54,034 nucleotides of DNA from Enterovibrio gelatinilyticus (GTDB lineage Bacteria; Pseudomonadota; Gammaproteobacteria; Enterobacterales; Vibrionaceae): assembly GCF_028683095.1 (NCBI RefSeq), contig NZ_JAJUBC010000037.1, positions 1 through 54,034 on the forward strand, read 5' to 3'. Below the pieces are notes generated by a model that did not search any database, was not told where the DNA came from, and worked only from the letters and a program-made list of their open reading frames with translations. The translations under genes were made by a program, and so were the position numbers. This document shows positions 38,417 through 48,914 of this stretch, piece by piece. Within the stretch, counting starts at the first letter, position 1; every line of letters starts with the position of its first letter.

Positions 38417-40933
38417 GTGAAGTTCATTAAGCGACTGCTCATCCTTGCAATAGTTTGCATATTACTTGGAGTGGGTACAATTTTTGGGTTTTATGTTTAC
38501 GTAAAACCTGAATTACCAGACGTTGCCACTCTAAAAGATGTAGAGCTGCAAACGCCGATGCAGGTATTCAGCTCTGATGGCAAACTGATCTCCCAATTTG
38601 GTGAGAAACGTCGCATTCCTGTCACCTTCGATCAGCTGCCTCAAGACTTGATTGATGCGTTAATCGCGACCGAAGATAGTCGTTTTTACGAGCATCCAGG
38701 GATCGACCCGATCGGGATCACGCGAGCGGCCATTGTGGTTGCAATGTCCGGCTCAGCGAAACAAGGCGCGAGTACCATTACTCAGCAGCTAGCGCGTAAC
38801 TTCTTCTTGTCCAACGAGAAGAAAATCATGCGTAAAATCAAAGAGATTTTCATCGCCATTCACATTGAGCAACTGCTAACAAAAGAAGAAATCATGGCGT
38901 TGTACGCTAACAAGATTTTCTTGGGTTACCGCTCTTACGGGTTTGGTGCTGCAGCACGCGTTTACTTTGGTAAAGATTTAAACGATCTGACCTTGAGTGA
39001 ACTCGCCACGTTAGCGGGCATGCCAAAAGCCCCGTCAACCATGAACCCGATTTATTCCATCGAACGCGCAACAAATCGCAGAAATGTGGTACTTAAACGC
39101 ATGCTAGATGAAGGCTATGTCACGCGTTCAGAATATGAACAGGCGCGTAATGAGCCACTTATCGCTCGCTACCACGGTGCTGAAATTGAATTGAACGCCC
39201 CTTATGTAGCGGAGTTAGCGCGTGCTTGGGCGGTCGAAAAATACGGAGAAGGCGTTTACGAATCAGGCATGAAGGTTTACACCACGGTTGATTCACGCCT
39301 TCAACAATCTGCGCAACATGCCACTGTGAGCAACTTGCTCGCTTATGACCAACGTCATGGATACCGTGGTGCGGTAGCAACTCTTTGGGGTGACAATGCG
39401 CAGCCTTGGAGTAGCGAAGAGATTGTCGCTCATTTGAAAAAACAGCCTAGCTATGGCGAACTCAAACCAGCGGTTGTGACCAAAGTTGAAGATAAAACCG
39501 CAAACGTAGAGCTTCAAAGTGGCGATATTGTTACGCTACCTTGGGATGGCATGAAGTGGGCACGCCGCTATATTACTGACAACCGCCAAGGCTCTGCACC
39601 AAAGCAGACCGCAGATATCTTGAGCGTTGGCGAGCAAATATGGGTACAACACATCGATGATGCTTGGCACTTAAGCCAAGTACCAGATGCCAACACAGCC
39701 ATGGTCGCCATCTCACCGGATAATGGTGCGGTAAAAGCCTTGGTTGGCGGCTTCAACTTCGTGCATAGCAAGTTCAACCGCGCAACTCAATCCATCCGTC
39801 AGGTAGGTTCGAGCATCAAACCGTTCATCTACTCTGCCGCCATTGATCAAGGCATGACCTTGGCAACACTGGTAAATGACGCTCCAATCAATCGCTGGGA
39901 CTCAAGCCAAGGCGTTGCATGGCGACCAAAAAACTCGCCACCAACATACGACGGCCCAACTCGCGCACGCATTGGTTTAGCACAGTCTAAAAATGTTATG
40001 GCTGTCCGTGTTCTTCGCCGTGTTGGACTTGATGAAACTATCGATTTCCTCACTCGCTTTGGCTTTAAACGCGACGACCTCCCTCGTGCTGAAGCATTGG
40101 CATTGGGCGCAGGCAGTTTAACGCCAATGGAAATGGCTCAGGGTTTTGGTGTCTTTGCTAATGGGGGTTACTACCTCAAGCCGTTCTATATCGTCAAAGT
40201 CGAAGATGCATTTGGTGTGTTGAAATACACCGCAACACCACAGACTATCTGTCGTGAAAACTGTGATTCGCAACAAGCCAATAAACGTGACTCCGCCAAC
40301 TTGTTAGAAGAAGAGAACCTGCTTGAGCAAACGGCTGATATGGAAAATCAACCCGAGTTCGCCCCGAAAGTTCTGAGCGAACAAAACGCCTTCTTGGTTC
40401 GAGAAATGCTGGAAGCCAATATTTGGGGCGGCGGTGATTGGCGTCAAGGTACAGGTTGGAACGGTACAGGCTGGCGAGCGCAAAAACCATTAAACCGACG
40501 TGATATCGGCGGTAAAACGGGCACAACGAACGACTCGAAAGATGCATGGTACACAGGTTTCGCCCCCGGTTTAGTCGCAACCGTCTGGGTCGGTTTTGAT
40601 GACCACTCTCGTAACCTTGGCAAAACGTCACGTAATGCCAACCTAGACAACACCCAAACGTCTGGCGCGGAAGCTGGTGCAAAAACCTCTCAGCCAGCAT
40701 GGATAGACTTTATGGTGGATGCCCTCGTGGATGTTCCTGCGCAGCGTAAAGTGCTGCCGTCGAACATTGTTAAAGTCCGCATTGACCGCGATACCGGCTT
40801 ACTTACCCGTAAAAATGATGCCAGTGCGATGTTCGAGTACTTTGAAAAAGGCTCCGAACCAACAGAGTATGTATCAGCTGCAGCATCTAACGGCGGTAAC
40901 ATTTACGAGTCCGACGGCGAAGAGCTCTTTTAA
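38417..40933 (+). CDS. mrcA: Penicillin-binding protein 1A (bifunctional peptidoglycan synthase)
   Basis: The 838-residue protein has a membrane anchor at residues 5-28. The GT51 glycosyltransferase domain contains IATEDSRFYEHPGID (catalytic Glu) and KQGASTITQQLARNFFLSNE. An OB-like insert follows, then a transpeptidase domain with SxxK in VGSSIKPFIYSA, SxN in AQSKNVMAVR and KTG in IGGKTGTTNDSKD. It polymerises and crosslinks peptidoglycan, with an LpoA-type activator. The start is GTG with GGGA nine bases upstream. It is monocistronic and followed by a strong terminator. Confidence 0.97.
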   Translation: MKFIKRLLILAIVCILLGVGTIFGFYVYVKPELPDVATLKDVELQTPMQVFSSDGKLISQFGEKRRIPVTFDQLPQDLIDALIATEDSRFYEHPGIDPIGITRAAIVVAMSGSAKQGASTITQQLARNFFLSNEKKIMRKIKEIFIAIHIEQLLTKEEIMALYANKIFLGYRSYGFGAAARVYFGKDLNDLTLSELATLAGMPKAPSTMNPIYSIERATNRRNVVLKRMLDEGYVTRSEYEQARNEPLIARYHGAEIELNAPYVAELARAWAVEKYGEGVYESGMKVYTTVDSRLQQSAQHATVSNLLAYDQRHGYRGAVATLWGDNAQPWSSEEIVAHLKKQPSYGELKPAVVTKVEDKTANVELQSGDIVTLPWDGMKWARRYITDNRQGSAPKQTADILSVGEQIWVQHIDDAWHLSQVPDANTAMVAISPDNGAVKALVGGFNFVHSKFNRATQSIRQVGSSIKPFIYSAAIDQGMTLATLVNDAPINRWDSSQGVAWRPKNSPPTYDGPTRARIGLAQSKNVMAVRVLRRVGLDETIDFLTRFGFKRDDLPRAEALALGAGSLTPMEMAQGFGVFANGGYYLKPFYIVKVEDAFGVLKYTATPQTICRENCDSQQANKRDSANLLEEENLLEQTADMENQPEFAPKVLSEQNAFLVREMLEANIWGGGDWRQGTGWNGTGWRAQKPLNRRDIGGKTGTTNDSKDAWYTGFAPGLVATVWVGFDDHSRNLGKTSRNANLDNTQTSGAEAGAKTSQPAWIDFMVDALVDVPAQRKVLPSNIVKVRIDRDTGLLTRKNDASAMFEYFEKGSEPTEYVSAAASNGGNIYESDGEELF

Positions 40934-40990
40934 TCTTGTATTCGGACAAGATAATGCGGATACGTTAAATACCGCATTCGAAAACACGTA

Positions 40991-41022
40991 AAAGAAAGGC
41001 GCCCGAGGGCGCCTTTCTTTTT
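40991..41022 (+). terminator. Rho-independent terminator of mrcA
   Basis: AAAGAAAGGCGCCC / GGGCGCCTTTCTTT around a GA loop, followed by TT; the 14-pair stem lies 58 bases after the mrcA stop. Confidence 0.9.
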
Positions 41023-41083
41023 AGACTCATTTAATTAAGCGCAGTGTCATCGCAAAACGTAGCCGCGCTAGCTTCTATAAATG

Positions 41084-41992
41084 CTAGTTTTTTACAGGAT
41101 GACAAACGTCTTTTAGAGCAGAGGCAATGGTGACAGACAGCTTTTCATATCTCGCTCGTAACGGCGAACCCGGTCGGTAATCCAATGTCACCAGCCGTTG
41201 CGGCTCTGGGTCAACAGCATTGATATACACCACGCCATCTCGGCGCATACTCTTAGGCACGGCGAGTTTCGGCAACAACGTAATGCCCGTTTCTGCCGCG
41301 ACCATATTGCGCAGCGTTTCTAAGCTTGTCGCTCTAAAGCGCGTGTCTTCATTGGCACCTGCCGCGAAGCAAAAACCCATCGCCTGATCACGTAAGCAAT
41401 GTCCATCCGCCAGCATCAATAAATTCTCTCCATTCAGCTCTGGCATACCAATTTCACTCTCACTCGCCCATCGATGGCTTTCAGGTACAGCCAGAAGCAT
41501 CGGTTCAAGATAAAGCGGGATCTCTTTGAAATGCTCGGTCTCTTTGACCGATGCCACAATGATACAGTCGAGTTTACCCTCATCGAGCTGTTGAACCAGT
41601 TGATGGGTTTGCGCTTCATGCAAGAACAACTCTAGCTCAGGAAATGTCTGTTTAATGGCAGGGACAATATGCGGCAAAAGGTACGGGCCAATGGTGGGAA
41701 TGAATCCAATGTGCAATGGGCCGGACATCTCTTCCCCTTGCTGACTCGCCATCTCTTCCAACACTTTGACTTCCATTAACACCTTTTGCGCCTGACGAAC
41801 CAGTTGCATGCCAGCATCCGTAAAAAGGACTTTTCGGCTGGTACGCTCAAGCAATACCACACCTAGTTCATCTTCGAGTTTACGTATCTGACCGCTCAAC
41901 GTCGGCTGGCTAACAAAGCATGCTTCCGCAGCCTTACGAAAATGTTGATGCTCTGACAATGCCACCAAGTATTCGAGGTCTCGAATATTCAC
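41084..41992 (-). CDS. oxyR: Hydrogen peroxide sensor/regulator OxyR
   Basis: The 302-residue LysR-type regulator has a winged helix (residues 1-60, recognition segment SQPTLSGQIRKLE) and an effector domain in which the redox pair is Cys199 (DGHC) and Cys208 (MGFC), numbered exactly as in E. coli OxyR. Oxidation forms the disulfide and activates peroxide-defence genes. The start is the GTG at 41992 (VNIRDLEYLV); an in-frame ATG 51 bases up is less typical. It is divergent from prx-grx, with a tetrameric OxyR site between. Confidence 0.95.
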   Translation of the reverse strand: MNIRDLEYLVALSEHQHFRKAAEACFVSQPTLSGQIRKLEDELGVVLLERTSRKVLFTDAGMQLVRQAQKVLMEVKVLEEMASQQGEEMSGPLHIGFIPTIGPYLLPHIVPAIKQTFPELELFLHEAQTHQLVQQLDEGKLDCIIVASVKETEHFKEIPLYLEPMLLAVPESHRWASESEIGMPELNGENLLMLADGHCLRDQAMGFCFAAGANEDTRFRATSLETLRNMVAAETGITLLPKLAVPKSMRRDGVVYINAVDPEPQRLVTLDYRPGSPLRARYEKLSVTIASALKDVCHPVKN

Positions 41993-42007
41993 TTCACACA
42001 CCCTTTG

Positions 42008-42044
42008 ATAGATTTCACTTATTAAAATGATAAACCTAATCAAT
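42008..42044. promoter_or_regulatory. OxyR tetramer binding site in the oxyR / prx-grx divergent promoter
   Basis: The motif ATAG-N7-TTAT-N7-ATAA-N7-CAAT has four quarter sites with exact seven-base spacing. It compares with the consensus ATAG-N7-CTAT-N7-ATAG-N7-CTAT and differs at three single positions. It begins 16 bases upstream of the oxyR start and ends 95 bases before the prx-grx start, so it could repress oxyR and activate prx-grx. Confidence 0.75.
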
Positions 42045-42139
42045 TAGAACTATCTACCCCTGTCGGCGTAATATAAACACATCAACCGGGAACACCGGAT
42101 TAAAGAACTGAAAACAATATTTATTTTAAGGGGTACACC

Positions 42140-42871
42140 ATGGAACTAATTAACAAAGAAGGTCAAAAAATCCCAAACGTTACTTTCCCAACTCGTCAAG
42201 GCGACGCATGGGTTAACGTAACAACGGATGAACTGTTTGCAGGTAAAACAGTGGTGGTGTTCAGCCTACCTGGCGCATTCACACCAACGTGTTCATCAAC
42301 TCACTTGCCACGCTACAATGAACTGCATTCAGTATTCAAAGAGCACGGCGTTGATGACATTCTGTGTGTATCCGTGAATGACACCTTCGTGATGAACGCT
42401 TGGAAAGCGGATCAAGAAGCAGAAAACATTACGTTCATTCCAGACGGCAACGCAGAGTTCACTCGTGGCATGGGCATGGCAGTGGCGAAAGATGACATCG
42501 GATTTGGTGAGCGTTCATGGCGTTACAGCATGCTAGTCAAAGATGGCGTGGTAGAAAAAATGTTCATCGAGCCAAACGAGCCAGGTGACCCGTTCAAAGT
42601 CTCTGATGCTGACACCATGCTGGGCCACATTGCACCAAATCACAAACTACAAGAATCAATTACGGTATTCAGCAAACCAGGTTGTCCGTTCTGTGCGAAA
42701 GCAAAACAACAACTGATCGATAACAAGCTACAGTTCGAAGAAATTGTACTGGGTCAAGATGCCACCACCGTCAGCCTTCGTGCTATCAGCGGCCGTGCAA
42801 CAGTGCCGCAAGTCTTCATCGGCGGTAAGCACATTGGTGGTAGTGAAGAGCTTGAAGCGTACTTCGCTTAA
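42140..42871 (+). CDS. Peroxiredoxin-glutaredoxin fusion (glutathione-dependent peroxidase)
   Basis: The 243-residue fusion has a Prx5-type peroxiredoxin (residues 1-160, peroxidatic Cys51 in [10 protein letters not shown]) joined to a glutaredoxin (about 172-243, active site CPFC at 182-185, with [15 protein letters not shown]). It reduces H2O2 and alkyl hydroperoxides with glutathione, the glutaredoxin domain recycling the peroxidatic Cys. AAGGGG precedes the ATG. It is divergent from oxyR and has an OxyR site, hence presumably peroxide-induced. Confidence 0.96.
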   Translation: MELINKEGQKIPNVTFPTRQGDAWVNVTTDELFAGKTVVVFSLPGAFTPTCSSTHLPRYNELHSVFKEHGVDDILCVSVNDTFVMNAWKADQEAENITFIPDGNAEFTRGMGMAVAKDDIGFGERSWRYSMLVKDGVVEKMFIEPNEPGDPFKVSDADTMLGHIAPNHKLQESITVFSKPGCPFCAKAKQQLIDNKLQFEEIVLGQDATTVSLRAISGRATVPQVFIGGKHIGGSEELEAYFA

Positions 42872-42889
42872 TCTCAACACGTAAACCTT

Positions 42890-42918
42890 GAGGGCAGCAT
42901 TGGCTGCCCTCTCTCTAT
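42890..42918 (+). terminator. Weak terminator or stem after prx-grx
   Basis: GAGGGCAGC-ATTG-GCTGCCCTC is a nine-pair stem followed by TCTCTATCC, which lacks a true T-run. It may attenuate rather than stop transcription into the following disulfide reductase gene. Confidence 0.45.
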
Positions 42919-42984
42919 CCAAAGCCCCATAAACGTATTCGATTCATTGCGCCGTCAGGACGTCGTTTCATCTGGAGAATTACA

Positions 42985-44436
42985 ATGAAAACCTTGAATG
43001 TTGATGTAGCAGTCATTGGCGGTGGTACCGCCGGGCTTGGCGCTTACCGCGCTGCAAAAGCACACACTAACAACGTAGTCATGATTGAAGGCGGCCCTTA
43101 CGGCACGACATGTGCGCGTGTCGGCTGTATGCCCTCAAAACTGCTCATCGCCGCCGCGGAAGCGGTTCACAATATCGAGAAGGCCCCTGGTTTTGGTGTT
43201 TACCCTCAAGGTGAAATCAAAATTGACGGTCGCGAAGTGATGGATCGAGTCAAACGCGAACGTGACCGCTTTGTTGGCTTTGTTTTGGAAGGCGTTGATG
43301 AAATTCCTGCAGAAGACAAAATCTCCGGTTACGCAAAATTCATTGACAGCAACATGCTAATTGTCGATGACCACACCCGCATTGAAGCGAAACGCGTGGT
43401 CATCGCAACCGGCTCTCGTCCAACGTGGCCGGCTCCTTGGAACGATCTGGGTGACCGCTTGATCATCAATGATGACGTATTCGATTGGGATGACTTGCCA
43501 GAGTCTGTGGCTGTGTTTGGCCCCGGCGTGATTGGTTTGGAGCTTGGTCAAGCACTGCACCGCCTTGGTGTGAAGGTGAAAGTATTTGGCGTAGGTGGTC
43601 AAGTTGGCCCGCTAACTGACCCAACCGTGATGGCATATGCAGACAAAGCCTTCAATGAAGAGTTTTATCTTGATGCCGATGCCAAGGTTGAAGAGATGGT
43701 ACGTGAAGGTGATAAAGTCCATATCCGCTACCTCGACAAACAAGGCACACAACAACACATGGAAGTTAACTATGTGTTAGCAGCAACGGGCCGTCGTCCG
43801 AATGTCGACAAACTCGATATCGAAAATACCGGAATGGTACTTGATGCTCGTGGTGTACCTGTCGCGGATCACTACACCATGCAAACCAGCGAGCCTTCGA
43901 TCTTCATTGCCGGTGATGCCAGCAATCAGCTTCCGCTGTTACACGAGGCAGCAGACCAAGGCCGAATCGCAGGTGATAACGCAGGGCGTTCCCCTGATAT
44001 CCGAGCAGGACTGCGTCGCAGTAAGATTTCAGCCGTGTTCACTGATCCACAAATCGCGATGGTGGGTGAAACTTACAGAGAAATTACCACTCGCCTCGGT
44101 ACCTGTGGCTGCTTTGAAACTGGCACTGTTTCGTTTGAAGGCCAAGGACGCTCACGCGTCATGCTAAGAAACAAAGGCGTTCTCAACGTTTACGGTGAGC
44201 AAGGAACAGGTCGTTTCCTTGGCGCTGAAATGATGGGGCCAAATGCAGAGCACTTAGCTCACTTATTGGCTTGGGCGCACCAAAATCAAATGACCATTTC
44301 ACAAATGCTGGATATGCCGTTCTACCATCCAGTGATTGAAGAGGGTGTGCGAACTGCGCTGCGTGACCTGAATGCTAAACTGCACCTTGGCCCTGAAATG
44401 ATTAAACACTGCCTGGACTGCGGTCCCGGTTGTTAA
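42985..44436 (+). CDS. Pyridine nucleotide-disulfide oxidoreductase (dihydrolipoyl dehydrogenase-like)
   Basis: The 483-residue flavoprotein has FAD motif VIGGGTAGLGAY, redox CARVGC (Cys43, Cys48), NAD motif VFGPGVIGLELGQ, FAD 2 motif FIAGDASNQLPLLHEA, and the dimer-interface His-Glu in YHPVIEEG. The canonical Lpd reads CLNVGC, so this is a distinct subgroup. The C-terminus ends KHCLDCGPGC, adding Cys476, Cys479 and Cys483. GGAG precedes the ATG. Its location 110 bases after prx-grx and within an OxyR module suggests it reduces a thiol carrier in peroxide defence; a classical lipoamide role is less likely because no 2-oxoacid dehydrogenase genes are nearby. Confidence 0.88.
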   Translation: MKTLNVDVAVIGGGTAGLGAYRAAKAHTNNVVMIEGGPYGTTCARVGCMPSKLLIAAAEAVHNIEKAPGFGVYPQGEIKIDGREVMDRVKRERDRFVGFVLEGVDEIPAEDKISGYAKFIDSNMLIVDDHTRIEAKRVVIATGSRPTWPAPWNDLGDRLIINDDVFDWDDLPESVAVFGPGVIGLELGQALHRLGVKVKVFGVGGQVGPLTDPTVMAYADKAFNEEFYLDADAKVEEMVREGDKVHIRYLDKQGTQQHMEVNYVLAATGRRPNVDKLDIENTGMVLDARGVPVADHYTMQTSEPSIFIAGDASNQLPLLHEAADQGRIAGDNAGRSPDIRAGLRRSKISAVFTDPQIAMVGETYREITTRLGTCGCFETGTVSFEGQGRSRVMLRNKGVLNVYGEQGTGRFLGAEMMGPNAEHLAHLLAWAHQNQMTISQMLDMPFYHPVIEEGVRTALRDLNAKLHLGPEMIKHCLDCGPGC

Positions 44437-44504
44437 GTTTCCCCTAAAGTGCGTTAACGCACGTTTATGCCGACACGTTTTTAACGCGACTCGGTTTATG
44501 ATTT

Positions 44505-44529
44505 GCCCTCCTTTACGGGGGGCTTTTTT
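44505..44529 (+). terminator. Rho-independent terminator of the disulfide reductase gene
   Basis: GCCCTCC / GGGGGGC (one T-G pair) around a TTTAC loop, followed by TTTTTT, 69 bases after the stop codon. Expected output: end of the prx-grx/reductase transcript. Confidence 0.85.
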
Positions 44530-44571
44530 GTTTGTACGCTTCGAATAACCAATCACTCACCGACTGAATTA

Positions 44572-44823
44572 ATGAGCTGCCGATTTTGTCAGGATGCTTC
44601 ACTTTCTATACGCGCCAAACTGGGTCGCTGCAAACGTTGCATGATCCAACTTGCTGTGATGAATATACTGCTTTGGCCCATTTGGCTTCTGTGGTTTAGC
44701 GACACGCCTAAATCTATAGAGTCGATCACCCTATTGTTTGCCGCCGGAGCCTGCGCCCTTTTGCTGTCATTACACCTGATCCTGATGCCTTTTCGCAAAG
44801 GCGCCCCCGAAACGAAGCAGTGA
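44572..44823 (+). CDS. DUF3624 family small membrane protein
   Basis: The 83-residue protein opens MSCRFCQDASLSIRAKLGRCKRC, with two CxxC pairs (a zinc ribbon) followed by two hydrophobic helices (about 25-45 and 52-72) and a short charged tail. It resembles the DUF3624 proteins of vibrios. Function unknown; probably an inner-membrane protein with a cytosolic metal-binding N-terminus. The ATG at 44572 was chosen because it begins the conserved CxxC region; the longer upstream frame runs through the preceding terminator. Confidence 0.8.
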   Translation: MSCRFCQDASLSIRAKLGRCKRCMIQLAVMNILLWPIWLLWFSDTPKSIESITLLFAAGACALLLSLHLILMPFRKGAPETKQ

Positions 44824-44852
44824 AGTATTGAAGCCATGACATTGCAGACACA

Positions 44853-44878
44853 AAAAAACCGGCCTCAGCCGGTTTTTT
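44853..44878. terminator. Bidirectional terminator between DUF3624 gene and argH
   Basis: AAAAAACCGGC-CTCA-GCCGGTTTTTT is a perfect 11-pair stem with A/T flanks on both sides, serving the convergent DUF3624 gene and the argCBGH operon. Confidence 0.92.
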
Positions 44879-44925
44879 AAATCTTATGATCCGTTCTTAC
44901 TGTGCATTCGCACTGTCAGTTCGCG

Positions 44926-46803
44926 CTATGCCACATTAGCTTTGGCGATAAGGCGGTCCTGGTCGAAAGTAAACTCAAGCGCCACTTCATCACATGCATG
45001 CAAGCGAGGGCAACGTTCACAATCTTTCATTACCTTCTCTGGCAACAAGGACTTTGATGTCGGGATAAAGCCCTGCCCCATGAAAAACTCGGGAACACGA
45101 GTCAGCACAAACACTTTCTTGATAGCCATACTCTTGGCTTTTTTCAGCAAGTGTTGAACGATGGCGCTACCTTGGCCTTGATTCTGCCAACCTGCTTCCA
45201 CACCCAAAGAGCGCACTTCAGCGAGACCAGAGTCATACACATATAGCGAGGCACAACCCGTCACTTCACCTTGGTGCTCAGCCACAGAGAACGAGCCAAT
45301 ATCACGCACTAATTCGTTACGCTCACGCGGCAAGTTCTCACCGAGACCTGCCCAGTACACCACCATGCCTTCAATCGCATCAAGGTCAGTCAACCTTGCT
45401 CCGCGTACCTTCACTCGCGGTGAATAGCGTTTATCAAGGCGCTTCTCAGCTTGGCTGATCGCATATTCGACTTGCGTTGGTGCAACACCACCTAAAGCAC
45501 TGCGTTTTTCTAGGCACGATTCAATGGTCAGAATCGGGTAAACATCTTCATCGATGACCGTTGAGAATTGCTTCATCTCATCAAGACTCAACTCTTCCAG
45601 TGCGCAGCCTTTTTCAATGGCAGCAACTACGGCAACACCCACAATATGGTGCGCTTCACGGAAAGGAATTCCCTTGGCAACCAAGTAATCGGCAAGTTCA
45701 GTAGCATTGGAGTAGCCTTGCATGGCCGCTTCCAAGGTACGTTCTTTGTTGATCTTGATACCATCAAAACACAACGCCGCCATTTCGATACAATCAAACC
45801 AAGTGTCTAATGCGTCAAAAAGACCTTCTTTGTCTTCCTGCATGTCCTTGTTGTACGCCAACGGCAATGCTTTTACCGTCATCATCATGGCCGACATCGC
45901 ACCGTAAACACGACCTGTCTTACCACGAATGAGCTCAAGCGCATCGGGGTTTTTCTTTTGCGGCATCAGGGATGAACCTGAAGTGACCGTATCAGCCAAC
46001 TCAATAAAGTTCGATTCACCTGAGTTATAGAAAATCAGGTCTTCCGCCATACGTGACAAGTGAAGCATAGAGACGGTTGCCACAGACATCAGCTCCATCA
46101 CGTGGTCACGGTCAGACACCGAATCTAAGCTATTGCGCGTCGCACGACGAAAACCCAGGCTGTGTGCCAGCGCTTCACGGTCAATCGGGTAAGCCGTGCC
46201 CGCCAACGCACCAGAGCCCAATGGGCAGGTATCAAGGCGGTTGAGTGCATCGCTCAAACGAGAGTAATCGCGCTCAAACATTTCTACATAGGCCAAACAC
46301 CAGTGTGCAAACGTGACCGGTTGGGCGCGTTGCAAGTGCGTGTAGCCAGGCAATACCGTGCTTTGATTGACTGCCGCAACTTGAACCATTTGGTTTTGTA
46401 GCTTATCAAGAGCAAGGAGAAGCTGCTGACCTTGCTGACGACACCAAAGCTTAAGATCGGTTGCAACCTGATCGTTACGTGAACGACCCGTGTGAAGCTT
46501 TTTGCCCAAGTCGCCGACTTTGGCAATCAACTGTTGCTCGACCCAGCTATGAATGTCTTCGGCATCAGAGCGCAGGATCTGTTCTGGATCTTCCATCACA
46601 GCCAGCTTGATTTCGTTAAGCGCTAGCTCTAAACGCTGTTGCTCCTGCTCTGTCAAAACACCGACAGAGCGCAACGCTTTAGACCAAGCGATAGAACCCA
46701 CTATGTCCTGCTCTGCGAGGCGATAGTCAAAACGCAACGAATCATTAAACTGCTTAAAACGTGTGTCGGCTGCCTGACTAAACCTTCCGCCCCATAACGC
46801 CAT
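44926..46803 (-). CDS. argH: Fused argininosuccinate lyase / N-acetylglutamate synthase
   Basis: The 625-residue fusion has residues 1-465 as argininosuccinate lyase, with the fumarase/aspartase signature [10 protein letters not shown] and [13 protein letters not shown]. Residues about 470-625 form a GNAT acetyltransferase ([20 protein letters not shown] acetyl-CoA loop), homologous to the ArgA acetyltransferase. The arrangement is typical of Vibrionaceae and relatives and joins the first and last steps of arginine synthesis. It is downstream of argG with a short gap and ends at the bidirectional terminator. Confidence 0.95.
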   Translation of the reverse strand: MALWGGRFSQAADTRFKQFNDSLRFDYRLAEQDIVGSIAWSKALRSVGVLTEQEQQRLELALNEIKLAVMEDPEQILRSDAEDIHSWVEQQLIAKVGDLGKKLHTGRSRNDQVATDLKLWCRQQGQQLLLALDKLQNQMVQVAAVNQSTVLPGYTHLQRAQPVTFAHWCLAYVEMFERDYSRLSDALNRLDTCPLGSGALAGTAYPIDREALAHSLGFRRATRNSLDSVSDRDHVMELMSVATVSMLHLSRMAEDLIFYNSGESNFIELADTVTSGSSLMPQKKNPDALELIRGKTGRVYGAMSAMMMTVKALPLAYNKDMQEDKEGLFDALDTWFDCIEMAALCFDGIKINKERTLEAAMQGYSNATELADYLVAKGIPFREAHHIVGVAVVAAIEKGCALEELSLDEMKQFSTVIDEDVYPILTIESCLEKRSALGGVAPTQVEYAISQAEKRLDKRYSPRVKVRGARLTDLDAIEGMVVYWAGLGENLPRERNELVRDIGSFSVAEHQGEVTGCASLYVYDSGLAEVRSLGVEAGWQNQGQGSAIVQHLLKKAKSMAIKKVFVLTRVPEFFMGQGFIPTSKSLLPEKVMKDCERCPRLHACDEVALEFTFDQDRLIAKANVA

Positions 46804-46841
46804 AGTTACTTCTCCTTAAACTCTTTATTGCTTCCAGCTAT

Positions 46842-48053
46842 CTATTTTTGTTTTTTTTCGTTTAGCGCACGGATGCGGCTTGATAGCGAGTAGAGACGGA
46901 TGAAGCCACCAGCATGGCTGTGATCGTAAACATCATCTTCACCAAACGTCGCAAATTCTTCTGAATACAAGCTGTTGATCGAGCGCTTTTGCACTACTGT
47001 AGCCTGTCCTTTATACAGTTTCACCACAACTTCACCTGTTACAGGTTCAGCCAGTTTATCCGACGCTGCCAAAATAGACTCACAAAGAGGGGTAAACCAA
47101 CGACCATCATAGATAAGGTGAGATGCTTTCAAGCCCAACTCTTCACGGAATTCAAAGCAATCTTTATCCAGAACCAGTTGCTCAACACCGCGTAGCGCTT
47201 CCATCATGATGGTGCCACCTGGTGTTTCATAACAACCGCGAGACTTCATGCCCACCAAACGGTTTTCAACGATATCGATACGTCCTACACCGTGACGAGC
47301 ACCTTTTTCATTCAAGGTTGTCAGCACTTGGTATGGAGACATAGCTTGACCATCAACAGCAACCACTTCGCCTTTTTCGACTAGCAGCGTCACGGTTTCT
47401 GATTGGTCTTGTGCTTGTTCTGGATCGACAGTCCAAACCCAGCAAAGCTCATTTGGCTGGTTCCACGTATCTTCTAATACGCCACCTTCCGTTGAAATAT
47501 GCCATGCGTTAGCATCACGGCTATAGATTTTCTCTAGGCTCGCCGTACAAGGGATATTACGCTCTGCAAGGTAATCTAGCAGTGCTTCGCGGCTACGCAA
47601 GTCCCACTCACGCCAAGGTGCAATCACTTTCAGGTGCGGCGCCAATGCAGCAAATGCACTTTCAAAACGCACCTGATCATTACCTTTACCCGTACAACCA
47701 TGACACAGTGCATCTGCACCCACTTCCAATGCACACTCAACTTGTGCTTTGGCGATAATTGGACGAGCCATTGAGGTGCCTAGCAAATACTTACCTTCGT
47801 ACACTGCACCGGTTTTCAAACTTGGGTAGATGTAGTCAGCAACCATTTCTTCTTTCAGGTCAGCGATGTAACACGCTGATGCACCTGACGCGATCGCTTT
47901 CTCTTCGATGCCAACCAGCTCTTCTTCGCCTTGGCCTACATCTGCAACGAATGCGATAACTTCACAGTCATAGTTTTCTTTCAACCATGGAATGATCGCC
48001 GACGTGTCGAGACCGCCAGAATACGCAAGTACAACCTTCTTAATAGTGCTCAT
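46842..48053 (-). CDS. argG: Argininosuccinate synthase
   Basis: The 403-residue protein has the ATP-binding [14 protein letters not shown]-loop near residue 12 and [10 protein letters not shown] (the citrulline/aspartate site). It condenses citrulline and aspartate with ATP. It is 71 bases after argB and 38 bases before argH in the argCBGH operon, whose ARG boxes lie upstream of argC. Confidence 0.97.
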   Translation of the reverse strand: MSTIKKVVLAYSGGLDTSAIIPWLKENYDCEVIAFVADVGQGEEELVGIEEKAIASGASACYIADLKEEMVADYIYPSLKTGAVYEGKYLLGTSMARPIIAKAQVECALEVGADALCHGCTGKGNDQVRFESAFAALAPHLKVIAPWREWDLRSREALLDYLAERNIPCTASLEKIYSRDANAWHISTEGGVLEDTWNQPNELCWVWTVDPEQAQDQSETVTLLVEKGEVVAVDGQAMSPYQVLTTLNEKGARHGVGRIDIVENRLVGMKSRGCYETPGGTIMMEALRGVEQLVLDKDCFEFREELGLKASHLIYDGRWFTPLCESILAASDKLAEPVTGEVVVKLYKGQATVVQKRSINSLYSEEFATFGEDDVYDHSHAGGFIRLYSLSSRIRALNEKKQK

Positions 48054-48124
48054 AGTAACTTCTCCTTGTTACCGCTCTGACGGTCAGTACAGGCGGTGAA
48101 CGACATTAATAAATACAAATTCAG

Positions 48125-48904
48125 TTAAACAGTGAAACGGGTACCGATATTGCCGCCGCTGAACAAATCAGCCAGCTTCTCAGGATAACGCCAGCTCGCC
48201 ACTTCAATCGGACGACCTAACGCCGTTGCCGCTTCAAACGCCGCTTTCACTTTCACGATCATGCCGTCAGTGATCACACCGCTTTCAATTAATTCATCCG
48301 CCAATTTCGCATCCAGTGCAGGCATCAGCTTACCTTTACCATTGAGCACACCGCTCACATCCGAAAGCAAAACCAACTCAGCATCTAACGCTGCCGCGAC
48401 TGCAACAGCTGCTTGATCGGCATTCACATTCATCAACTCACCTTCAGCATCAATACCGATGGAGCTAATAATCGGCACACAGCCCGTAGCTAGAATGGCT
48501 TGCAATAACGCAGAGTCACCCGGCGAGGCTTTCCCTACATGACCCAGTTCAGGATCCAGCTGTGTCATTTTGCACAGACCACCGTCTGCCAAGCTAAGGC
48601 CGACAGAGTTAATACCGCTTCTTACCGCTTGTCCTTGCAGCAACTTGTTCGCGGTGCCCGCGAGTGCACCTGCTACCACATTGATCTGGTCGCTTGGTGT
48701 CACTCGTAAGCCTTGCTTCTTCTCGACGTCAATGTTCAATGCCTTCATCAGGTCATCGACCAAATAGCCGCCACCGTGAACAATCACAATATCGCGATGG
48801 GCCGACGCTTTATAAGCCGCGATAGCGTCGAACAGTTTCTCTAATGTTTCAGTACAAGAAAGTGCTGCACCGCCTAATTTCACGACAAGAGGACGTAAAC
48901 TCAT
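48125..48904 (-). CDS. argB: Acetylglutamate kinase
   Basis: The 259-residue amino-acid kinase has [11 protein letters not shown] near the N-terminus, the [15 protein letters not shown] loop (Gly-rich phosphate site) and INADQAA-like [16 protein letters not shown] in the substrate region. It phosphorylates N-acetylglutamate. The ATG at 48904 is preceded by AGGAGAG at five bases and gives the normal [12 protein letters not shown] start. It is 10 bases after argC. Confidence 0.96.
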   Translation of the reverse strand: MSLRPLVVKLGGAALSCTETLEKLFDAIAAYKASAHRDIVIVHGGGYLVDDLMKALNIDVEKKQGLRVTPSDQINVVAGALAGTANKLLQGQAVRSGINSVGLSLADGGLCKMTQLDPELGHVGKASPGDSALLQAILATGCVPIISSIGIDAEGELMNVNADQAAVAVAAALDAELVLLSDVSGVLNGKGKLMPALDAKLADELIESGVITDGMIVKVKAAFEAATALGRPIEVASWRYPEKLADLFSGGNIGTRFTV

Positions 48905-48914
48905 AGTGACTCTC

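Noticed and set aside
40245-40700. 151-codon open frame antisense to mrcA
   Set aside because: It overlaps the conserved transpeptidase domain of PBP1A and its composition is that of a shadow frame.
42890-42918. Stem after prx-grx as a full terminator
   Set aside because: There is no T-run; kept only as a weak stem.
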